NCBI GenBank assembly: GCA_010645155.1
Contig: CM021321.1
Span: 3,583,612 to 3,647,611, forward strand
Direction of reading: 5' to 3'
Origin: Tigriopus japonicus
Taxonomy: Eukaryota > Arthropoda > Copepoda > Harpacticoida > Harpacticidae
Length of the DNA stretch: 64,000 nucleotides
Shown: piece by piece, positions 1 through 9,700 of the stretch
Numbering within the stretch: position 1 is the first letter of the stretch
How the letters are laid out: each line of letters starts with the position of its first letter
Made by a program: the position numbers and the translations under genes
Notes under the pieces: generated by a model
Seen by the model: the letters and a program-made list of their open reading frames with translations, nothing else
Told to the model about the DNA's origin: nothing
Database searches by the model: none

Positions 1-1282
1 ATTTGACAGTTTTATTCGTCTTAACTTCTTGTCCCTAGTTATAACTTGTTTCGAAAGGTAATATTTCGGTAATATTTTCATTGACATTTCTCCACGGAAT
101 CTCACTTATTGGCAAAGCATAAACCTCATCAATTCTTCATCTCTTTAAGACAGACCAAATGGAAATTTTTACAAAAGTGGGGTCAGGTTAAAATGAAATA
201 AACCATTTGCAAATTTGACCACTTTCTTATATCGAATCTGCATAATTTCTGTACCTCTGAAGTTACTTTATACATGCATCCTTTCTTGGATTCCATCCTC
301 GGCCTTTTCAGAAGCGACATCGCTGACCTCAGGTACGCCATCTTTTTAACATACTCAAAACGGTATTCGAACTTTCACGACCGAGGAAGGTACAACTACA
401 AAATCTCAAAGCTCATGATGTACACCTTGTTTCAATGCAAAAATTATATGGAGCGGTGAACTTTTCTTTCTTTTGAGCAGATGTCCAGACTAGGTTCTTG
501 AATACACTGAAGTCTGTAAATTGGAAGGTCAGCGAATGTAGACCATTCAAAGGCACCAAGAAGTGAAAGAACGAGAGGATGGGACGACGAGTACATCAAG
601 AGCTACTTGTTCAACCTCAGGTACGAGGCAATGTTCTCAAACATCAACATTGTTTGAGGAAAAAATTTCAATGGTCTCGTCACTAAACAAACACTTCAGT
701 TTTTATTGGTTTATCGATCTACAAAATAAATCCATTTTAGTGGATTAAGCCCGATTAATCCTGTTGGATTCATCCGGGAAACCTTAGATAGAACAAGTGT
801 ATGTGGCTTTGTGCGAGGGGCGCACCAAAAATAGTGCAAGTTAATTATATTTGAAAAATCATTAAAAGTCATCAGTAATGAATCATTATCAGTCAATCAT
901 TTCAAAAATCAGCCAATTTCGAAGATGAAACCACTTCTGGACGAGTCTAACAAGAGAATATTCAGAAAAAAATGCCCACCCCAAGCGAAGTTTTCTTGGG
1001 GCTCTCTAGGACCTGAAGGACCTTTTCCAGTTCCCAATGAGAGCAACCAAAAATAGCAAAATGACATATCTGAATCAGATGGCGATTGCTGATCAACCCA
1101 CAATTTGGAACCATTTACTGACCACGAAGGCCTCTGTCTTCAAATTTTCAAACAAACAAAAATGTGCCACTAATCTTGAAGCGATCTCGTGAGACTTGGA
1201 AGGCTTCAGGATCATTTGAACAAGACCACAGGAAAGGATACTCTACATAGGTACTCTTTAAAGGAATGGTCGAAATGGATAC
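1..1282. other. No recognisable gene
   Basis: Only short open frames are present on either strand and none resembles a known protein. Two spots look like splice donors after a short open stretch on the plus strand (CTCAG/GTACG near 336 and near 621), but no protein family could be recognised, so they are not called as exons. Confidence 0.5.
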
Positions 1283-1726
1283 TCACTTTGACTTTTCCCC
1301 ATTGGCCCTTTCATCCATATCTCTCTTCTTCTTTAATGCATATCTTTTATGGCAAACTTTACTGAGATAGGGGGCCCATAACCTGTAGATCCAATTTAAA
1401 GCGTTTTTGCACCTTTGATGATTCCACTGGCCTTGTTCAGGCCAATAACAAAGTTTCCCTGATGGACTACCAAATTTCATTAAAAGAATTATTAGAACAA
1501 TAAAATAAACAATAAAAGCCGTCCAATTCCTTAAATTAGCGGCTAAAACAGAGTCAAAATTTGGGTCGTTGCAAATGTTTATCAATGAATTTTGATAGTC
1601 CAAACTCTGAATTTCCCCCAAGCTGTCTTCTTTTATCCACCAAAGATGTAATGGCAGGGTCATTTGCATTCTCTTTGGCGCACCTGTCGTGATGAACACA
1701 ACTTTTGGGTTGTCGTTCCGCAACAT
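1283..1726 (-). CDS. Weak candidate: ORF with one membrane segment
   Basis: This is an open frame of 147 residues starting at a real ATG (1726), 62 bases from the start of the divergent DUF268 gene. It has one strongly hydrophobic stretch (about residues 68-84, rich in I, V, L and F) followed by a Lys/Arg-rich C-terminus, the layout of a small single-pass membrane protein. Near its end there is a good donor (AAAGTGAGTAT, around 1285), so it could be a first exon continuing to lower coordinates; I could not find a matching next exon. I recognise no family. It may equally be a chance ORF. Confidence 0.2.
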   Translation of the reverse strand: MLRNDNPKVVFITTGAPKRMQMTLPLHLWWIKEDSLGEIQSLDYQNSLINICNDPNFDSVLAANLRNWTAFIVYFIVLIILLMKFGSPSGKLCYWPEQGQWNHQRCKNALNWIYRLWAPYLSKVCHKRYALKKKRDMDERANGEKSK

Positions 1727-1788
1727 CTACCTGCGTGTGACTCAAGTGTTTTACCCAGATTCCTACGTTACTTTGACCACACGAAATA

Positions 1789-2826
1789 ATGTTCAAGACT
1801 ATTTTGTTCGTGTCGTTTTTAGTCTTTGTTACTAAATCTAGCTCTTTGGAACAAAACGAGGTTATTTCAGATCACCCTAGCTGTGATGGAGACCAATGTA
1901 AAACCGAAAAGTTTGCCAAGAAAAATAAAGAGCGATATCGCGAGTTAAAAGATACCGTGGAGAGCATTCGACAGTCATGTGGTGAAATATGTGATACGAC
2001 TAAAACCGGTGTGCCAAGTAAATATTATGACTGCATACAAAAGAACGTGGATTGTGATGCCTTGTTCCAGAATGACAAAATAGATTTACCGTCCGATTTC
2101 TGGGATCCACCCGCTCGGATCCCAAAGTTCCTCAAGGACGATTTCAGTTATCAGGGCCGAATCCCAATCAAATTGGACTATCGAGATGATTCTCAAGGAA
2201 GCACTCATTTACTCCATTGGACTATGGAAATTATGGACTGGCTTTTCGACCAATTCAAGAAAGGCACAATGGGCGGGAGTTATGGACTGGCAAATGTTGA
2301 AAACCTTTTTCGACACATGAGCGAGCACATGAATCTAACCGATAAGCATGTCCTGATCGTGGGTTCTCAGAGCCCTTGGCTGGAAACGTTGGTGATTTCA
2401 GCGGGTGCCCGACATGTGACTACTATGGATTATGTCAAGATCATCAGTGAACATCCTCAAATCACCACAGTTCTACCTCAAGGTTTGATTGACCTTTATT
2501 TCGAGGGCGTTCGATTCGATGCCATGGTGACATTTTCGTCGGTGGAACACAGCGGTTTGGGACGCTATGGGGACAACTTGAACCCTTGGGGGGATCTGAT
2601 TGTGATGGCCCGGTCTTGGTGCTTGATGAAACCCGGTGGACAAGCCTTGGTGGGCGTGCCCACGGGTCCGGATCAGATTGGGTTCAATTCGGCCAAGGTC
2701 TACGGAGATTTGCTTTACTCGCATTTGTTTGCCAATTGGAAACAAATCTACACGGAAACGAATTTCTCGAAATATTCTGACGATTGTTACTATTGCTATC
2801 AACCTTTGCATATCTTGGAGAAATAA
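1789..2826 (+). CDS. DUF268 family protein, secreted or lumenal
   Basis: Intronless gene for a 345-residue protein. Residues 1 to about 20 (MFKTILFVSFLVFVTKSSS) look like a cleavable signal peptide. A cysteine-containing N-terminal part follows, and the C-terminal half (about 160-342) matches DUF268, a family known from nematodes and other invertebrates with no assigned function. Visible landmarks are HVLIVGSQSPWLE (187-199), the acidic end of the next strand (TMDY, D214), TFSSVEHSGLGRYGD (248-262) and the KPGGQALVGVPTG segment. This resembles the Rossmann core of S-adenosylmethionine-dependent methyltransferases, with D214 in the usual cofactor-ribose position; that is inference, and no substrate is known. 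N-glycosylation sequons NLT and NFS are present, consistent with passage through the secretory route. The start is the first ATG of the frame and is followed directly by the signal peptide. The gene converges on the MAX-1-like gene. Confidence 0.9.
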   Translation: MFKTILFVSFLVFVTKSSSLEQNEVISDHPSCDGDQCKTEKFAKKNKERYRELKDTVESIRQSCGEICDTTKTGVPSKYYDCIQKNVDCDALFQNDKIDLPSDFWDPPARIPKFLKDDFSYQGRIPIKLDYRDDSQGSTHLLHWTMEIMDWLFDQFKKGTMGGSYGLANVENLFRHMSEHMNLTDKHVLIVGSQSPWLETLVISAGARHVTTMDYVKIISEHPQITTVLPQGLIDLYFEGVRFDAMVTFSSVEHSGLGRYGDNLNPWGDLIVMARSWCLMKPGGQALVGVPTGPDQIGFNSAKVYGDLLYSHLFANWKQIYTETNFSKYSDDCYYCYQPLHILEK

Positions 2827-2827
2827 A
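2822..2827 (+). other. AATAAA overlapping the DUF268 stop codon
   Basis: The hexamer AATAAA covers the TAA stop (2824-2826) of the DUF268 gene. It is the only canonical polyadenylation hexamer I see near the end of this gene; if used, the 3' untranslated region would be only about 10-30 bases. Use is not shown by the sequence. Confidence 0.35.
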
Positions 2828-3385
2828 TCACGAGGGCATGATGTTGTTAACTGATTTTTTTTGACGTTAATTTTATTCGTTTTGCTGTTGAGGCCTTGGG
2901 TAAGTTTTCTTTGCATTGTAATCTATTTGGTTATGTTCATTTGAACGTTAAGCTACATTAGTTCACAACACATTTTAGAATGACTAGATAGATGATCGAT
3001 TGTACACAAATTGGTTTGGATTCGGAAAGCAATAATCCGTATCATGGTTTTGTTTGGTAAGAAGTTTGGCTAACAACTAGGTGACAAATCAACAAGACAC
3101 TTAACGAAATAGCAAAAAAGTACGTACAACGAGGAGCATGAGTGGAGGATGATGATGATGATCATCATCACGGGTCGTTTTTCTTTGATGATGAAACAAC
3201 TAAAAAGGAGCGATGACTCGATCAAACTAGAAAGATCAAAGCATCAGTTGAGTTGTGTGGGTTTCCACTACTTCAGGGAGTCAATTCACAGCCACCAGAT
3301 CACAGCCTTGGGCATTTTCAAAGAAGGGAGAGGGCGGGTTTTGCATCAATTCATCACCATCCGGGCAAGATCAACTCGATGACGT
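2827..3385. other. Intergenic spacer between two convergent genes
   Basis: This holds the 3' flanks of the DUF268 gene (plus) and the MAX-1-like gene (minus). At 3148-3170 there is a short GAT run turning into CATCATCA, a self-complementary microsatellite. I see no gene. Confidence 0.5.
2872..2877 (-). other. Candidate polyadenylation signal of the MAX-1-like gene
   Basis: TTTATT on the plus strand reads AATAAA on the minus strand, 509 bases beyond the MAX-1-like stop codon. If used, the MAX-1-like transcript would end within about 30-50 bases of the DUF268 stop codon, so the two convergent transcripts would nearly touch or overlap. Confidence 0.3.
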
Positions 3386-3715
3386 TCAGGCCACACCACT
3401 ATCGAATTGGTGACGTTTTTTCAGCTGGAGTTTGGGTGTGGTCGTGGTTGAAGTGGAGATAGTGGTCGAGTGATGTTCAGGACCGGACGAACTGGTTGTG
3501 GTCAAGGTGCTCGCTCGAATCAAGCAATCCGTACTCCGATGATCCATACGGGGCGTGTTGGGTACGGTGGATCCAGGATTTCGCATGCTGCTTCGGGTGC
3601 TCTGATTGCGTGACAAGCTACTCAGTTTGGGCGTGGCGGGTGCAGTGAGCACGCCTGGATTGTTCCGGCCAATCATGTTCATGTAGTCGGCGATGAGGAG
3701 GGTGATCTCCAAGAT
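3386..3715 (-). CDS. max-1: MAX-1-like exon 17 (last)
   Basis: The final FERM helix (ILEITLLIADYMNMIG) is followed by a Ser/Thr/Pro-rich tail of about 90 residues ending SGVA and TGA at 3386. The acceptor is TTTATTCAG. Confidence 0.92.
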   Translation of the reverse strand: MLEITLLIADYMNMIGRNNPGVLTAPATPKLSSLSRNQSTRSSMRNPGSTVPNTPRMDHRSTDCLIRASTLTTTSSSGPEHHSTTISTSTTTTPKLQLKKRHQFDSGVA

Positions 3716-6700
3716 CTGAATAAAATGATAAAGTAAATGCATAAATGTTTTGAAACATACCTAATAAGGAAGTTTTGAAGTTAAAAACATTCAATAAGTC
3801 ACATTTTGGACAAAAAAAAAAGTTCCGTTTTTCGGTCTGAAAATTTTTTATTTTTTAAAGAGCTAAATAATTTTTTCTAAATCCTGTCTCTCGATCTCGC
3901 CATTTTCTTTCCATTTGACTTCTACGTACCTCTGGTTTTCTGGTCTGAAAGAGGAGCTTGACAGTGGGCGTGGTCCCAGCGTCTGCATTGGCGATTCCGT
4001 CATTGGAGGCGCTTCCTGGTGCAAGATCCTCGCTCGAAATGACCAACATGAAATCGTCTTGGCATCCACCAAATGTCACAATTGAGTCGTATGAGTATCG
4101 AACTTGGAACTGCATGGACACGTAATCCAGGACCGAGATCCCGTCCTCATGAACGGCCAACCAAACATCGGATCGATCGCTTTCGGTCACGGCCTATATT
4201 TAAGAGGAAGACAGTAAAATCGATACTTGGAGGGGCGAAAAGTGGAGGAATGAACTTTGGAAGTGGAAAAGTAAGCAAGAACGAACATATTGCGGAATTC
4301 GTCGGCTCATCCAAAAATCAATGCCGAACGAAAAGTTTTCTCGCTCTCTAGAGATCTTTGGCACGCAAAATTTGGAGAGAGAAATAGTTTTATTTCCTCG
4401 CCGTGATCCCTTTCAAACCAGAAATGAGTTCACCTTCAAAAGGAGCATCTGTTAGTCATAAAAAAAGCAATCAAAGTGTTTTCTTGCACATTTTTGTGGA
4501 AAATTTCTTGGGCTAATTCGGAATTTTGACTCTGAAAGAGAACGATACATTCGCTCAAGCGTACTCTGTCATAAAAATACTGGGTTGGTGAGGGATTAAC
4601 GAATATCGGCAAAACTACGAGACTTGAGAAAAAAGTTTCATCGCTCGACTCAATCACCTGAACTTGGAAGAGCTTGGCCCCGAAGAATTGCCATTTTCTT
4701 GTACATGTCAGAAAGATCCTGACGCAGTCGGAGGTGGTTTTGCCCTTGAGCGAGGTCCATTTCTCCATAAGATATTGTTGAAAGGCATTTCGCTCATCCG
4801 AGTTGGCCGGAATTCCGTCCAGATAACGAGACGGATAGAATCGTTCCAAGGCCTCAGGAGCGAACTTCGACGTCTTTTCTTTGTTCAGGTCCCCAAAATG
4901 AATCTGAAAAGAATTGAACATCTCGCAAATCTTCGTTGGATCGGCCCTTTTCTCGGGCGATGGTAATCGGAAATGAGAGAGAGATTTACATTTGGGTCAT
5001 TCGACTTTTAATCAAACTTGGAATCCAAGTCTGACCCAAAGAATGGAATCAATTTTCTTTTTTCGGAGAAACAATCAAGCGGATAGTAGTACCTGAGCCA
5101 TAAGAGCAGTGAGTTCAAAGGCCAGATCCTTGTTCAGCGGAAATTGTCCGTTCACGATTTGTTTGCTGACTTGATAGGCCAAGAGAAGGCGTTCCCGATC
5201 GCCTTCGCCCGAAACATTGCGTCTCCAATACATTCGATTACGATAGCTGAAACGGATCACTCGCTTGTTCTCGAATTTGCCCATGCCTTTCTCACGAAGA
5301 GCCGTCTCCCATCGAGAAATGACGTCGCAGACCTATAAAACATACCAGAACAGCTTTGAAACGAGCCTTAATTTTTCTTCATCAGTCGAACTTGAACAGC
5401 CGGAGGGAGTCTGTGAGACAGGAGGAAGAAAGAAGGTCAAAATTGAATTGGTTCCCCCGAGATTTAGGCCCCTTTCGTGTATGGCCTTTAGCTAGGCTGT
5501 TTAATCGTATTTTCCCTCGATCTCCCTAGACGGCAATAAAGAACCCCCTTGCTTCTCCTCCTTCGTTCTCCCCTGTCCAAAGCTCCGAATTGCAATCACT
5601 TGAAGAGGGCCTGAAACACGACGAACCTTTTCATCTAAATGCAAAGCGTGATCCACATCAGTATCAATCGGATCATCCGAGTAGATGGCAAACCCACTCT
5701 GCTCGCCCGGTCGACACCCGATGTCCTGATTCAACTGGCTCATGAATTCCGCAATCGTCGTGGAGCCATCAAATCCCACCACTTGATACGTGTCGTTCAG
5801 GAAATGCACTGGCAGGGCATGAGGCAGAGAATGTTGGTGCGGATTCTTGAGCAAAATCGAGAGGACCTCCATTCGAGAAGGTCGAGCTTGACGATGGCCT
5901 TTGAACACGGCTCGCTCTAGAGCACGATTACAATACGCAGCGTATTTGCCGGACTCCGTTCTGTAAAAGGATCGTATGAGTAATGAAACGCTTTATGAGC
6001 TCATCAATTCCAAGTGGGCGAGCTTTTTCTTGGATCATTCGTACTTGGAATTCTTATTCCGATTGAAATGAGTGCGGAGGAACCAGAGGATTTTCGAGTC
6101 CTTGGGCACGAAGATGGACACGGCCAGAGACATGAGCATCCAACCTTGAATGAACACACAGTTCGATGGATTCGATTTCGAGTCGTTGGGAAGGATTGTG
6201 GGTGAACTTGGCGAACTTCCGATCGTTGTGGAGGATTTCTGAGCCGAATTTGCATCGCAAGTAAATAATTGTGTGGCGTTCATCAAGAAGGACTGCAAAC
6301 GAGACAAGGGTAACATGTATTTTTCCAGGCCAATTTATAACGTCAAGAATTGAAAGGCGGCTTTCATGTTTAGTCAAAGAAAGTTAGGCTAGAGAAGAGG
6401 CAGGCGCTTTGGCCCAAAAATGATATCAACTCTTGATTTATGGATTATGCAAATGTGAGGCAAGAAGACTCCTTCCATTTTTCTCGTTCTCGAGTGTACA
6501 GAAGTGAGCCTCATCGGCCTGAGAAAGGGTCGTGTAGTAGATCTTTCTGCCGAAAAAGAAGGCTACCATATCGTGAGTGTAATGGCGAGAGTCAGGGAAA
6601 TGGATATAAAACGGTGAAGCACAAAATTACGACCGAGAGCAAAAACAACCCAAAGGAAACGAAAGAAAGTGAAGCAACAAGCTTGGTTAACAGCTTTCAC

Positions 6701-9700
6701 TACCTTGAAAAAGATGTGCAATTGTTCACTCGTCAACGTTCGTTCGCACAAATCATCAGACACTTGCTAAAGGAATCAACTCATGCAAACCAAAAGATCT
6801 GAGAAGCAAAACTTACACGAGGGTGCTTGATGGTGCTCGAGTGCTTCTTTACCTGGACACCGCCTTGTTTGGACAACCCTCCAGAGGAGGCGTGACCACT
6901 AGGAACACGGGAAGTTTGCTTGATCAAAGCACAGAGCAATTCCGGTTGAAGTTCGGGCACATCCAGGCATTGTTGAAAGGCGTTGGCCGCTAACATCACA
7001 TGGTAATCGATTCCCGCCGAGTCCATCACCACCGATGTAAACAACTGGAGGCTCTGAAACGCAAAAAAAGAGATGAAACCAGATGAATTCTGTCAGAATT
7101 CAAGAGCGTCGTAAAGAATGGCCAGGAAATTGAGACGATCAAGTTTAGGAGCGAAAAAAACCCCCGTCCTCTTTATGCCTCAAATGCAAGTGTCTAACAG
7201 TGTGGAGATGATGACAGAGGGAAATGGTTCGTTCCATATCCTGATGAGCCCAACTGATACCGTCCCAAAATAGGGCTTAAGATGAGACTCTCTCAGGCAG
7301 CCAGACATGACACGATGAGCTCACCACAGCTCCAATTCCTCCCATGTAGTACTCCAAGTCCTTCTACTGCTTCAAGGGAACATGGCTATGACATCGACTG
7401 GTTAAATGAGGCCATGTGGCCTCCAGGGACTGGCTTGACTCTCGCTTTTCCAGCTTCACTTGGAAGGTCTCGAGACACATTCGAAAATTGACGACGAAAT
7501 CTGAGCTCGAGGCGGGTTGAAGAGGATTTCCACGCCTAAGATCTGTGTCAATCCAATGTCATCGCCATTCAATGAGAATAAGAAAAGAGATTTTGAATTT
7601 GAAATGAACGTTCCAGCATTAACGGGGTGTTGTTGCTGAAGGGATATTGTAATTTTGGCAGGCTCCACCATCCATTCTACTCCAACTGTTCCTATTTTTT
7701 CTCTTTCTTCCCGACAAGTGCAGTGCGGACTCGCAAGTGGGAATGATTTATGATTCAACGGTCGTTATACAGGCCAATGAAGCAAATCGGCACAAATATG
7801 ATCCTACTTGCTGATACTAGAGTCAGTGTATGGCGCTAACGGCGGAGCGAGAACATGTGAAACCAGTTTGGAAACCCCTTTCAAAAACAGACCCACGGCC
7901 ATTTCGAAGCAAAAGAGCTTGAGTTTTCTAGCCGTGACCTTGGCAAGATTTCAAGACAAAGAAATACAATTCTCACTGACCTCTGCCAAGAGAACCAATA
8001 CCCCCTCCATCAGCTTTACGACTTGCATTTGTATGGCATCGTAAAAGCGGAAAGAATCTGCACATTTTCTTCGCCTTCCACTCCAATAGTGGAATTGCAA
8101 TTAAGTCTTTCAGCTAACTGAAGTCCATAGCGATCTCGCATGCATGCGTGATTGTCTGCACGATTTCGCTCAGGCGGAAAATTAAAATCCCTACCAGACT
8201 GAGGGATTGATCCATGGGAACATGCCTACCTTGAAAAGCTTGAGGGCCTCAGCTTGCAGCGTATCCGACGTGAAGGTTGTCAAAGGCGACGTGATGGGAT
8301 CTTTGGAATACACGAGGAGGGGATGTCGCCATAATGCGGAATTCGGGTCACCGTCCTCCTCCATGAGTTTCTGAACGAGTTGCTCGAATTGTGTGCCAGC
8401 CTTGGGATTGCCTCCACTCACCACAGTGAGTTGGTACAACCATTTCTCCTTTTCGTACTTATTGCCGAAAATCAGATATGTGGGATCCTGTTGCACATGG
8501 TTGGGGAAGATGCCGATGGTGAGTTCCGAGGACTTTTCGCCCAAGCCATCTTCGGTCTCGTCCGAATCGGAGTCAGAAATATGTTCCACTTCCTCGACGT
8601 GAGTGTCCCTCATGTTGATTTGACCGGTAGGAGCCTAAAACAAAGTCCTTTAGGGGTTAAAGCTCGTTGACAACGAAAACACAATATCCGTGAAGGATCC
8701 AAGCTAACACGCCATGTGTTGAGACACGCATGTTCCCTCTTTTTTTGTAAGGACGGGAACATATTTCACTATTTCTCACCTGGTCGTGAGTGGATCGAAA
8801 GTAGATGAACATCTTTCCTAGGAGCACACACCAACATTTCTTGGCGTGACCATGCTTGACCTTAACCAGCCATCCTTGAAGTGTGGGCTTTTGGTCGTCT
8901 CGGCTGAGCAAGAGCTTGAGGGCATTCCTCTGGATAACATTTTGTAGCACTCGAACCCACTCCTCAACCAGAGAATGAGAATCTGCCGTCAGATAAAACG
9001 TCTTGTTGGCCGTAGCGATCTCAAATGTGTTGGATCCCTCAGTTCTTGACACTCGACAAGATTCGTCAAGCAGAATCAAACCCTGAGGCTTGCGATGGGT
9101 ATCATGCTGGAATGATGAAAATCGGTACAAATCACAATCGAGTGCGTGGAAGTTTTGTGGTTACGAAATTTTGCCAACAAAGGTCATGGGCGGGAAGGAT
9201 GAGGGCGATCACTACGACAATAGCAATACTGTATTCACGAGAGCCACCACCAACATCCCAAAGCCAATTGGAATTCAAGAGGCCATCTGTGGTCTGTCGA
9301 CTCCAGGACTTGCTGCTCGATCTTTGGGATATTTCGAGCCATTTGGGAGCAGGCAACACATTTGTCTAGGCCAAGATAACTTTATAGTTCCGAGACGAAA
9401 ACGGCAAAAGTTTTTGAAAACATGTTCAAAGTTGCATCTTTGAGACAACAAAGGATCGAAGACGTATTAGGAAGAAGTCATTCAAATTGGATATGGCCAT
9501 TGATCCCAATATTTCACCCAAAGGGACCAAATGACGATCAAATGCCAAGAAGTTGATATCAACTGAGTCGTTGTTAGGCACTACTCACCAAGGATTTCCA
9601 ATAGGAAAGGGTCCCATTCTTGAGCACGAAGTATCGGCGCTTCCACGACTTGATTTTCCCTCCCAGTTTGGTCAGATATCCTGATTTCTCCAAGGTCTTT

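Noticed and set aside
303..625. Two plus-strand stretches (ending IADLR and YIKSYLFNLR) that each end at CTCAG/GTACG and could be phase-matched exons.
   Set aside because: The acceptor for the second has no pyrimidine tract, no family was recognised, and no downstream exon was found.
3148..3170. GAT/ATC palindromic run as a possible regulatory site.
   Set aside because: It is best explained as a simple microsatellite.
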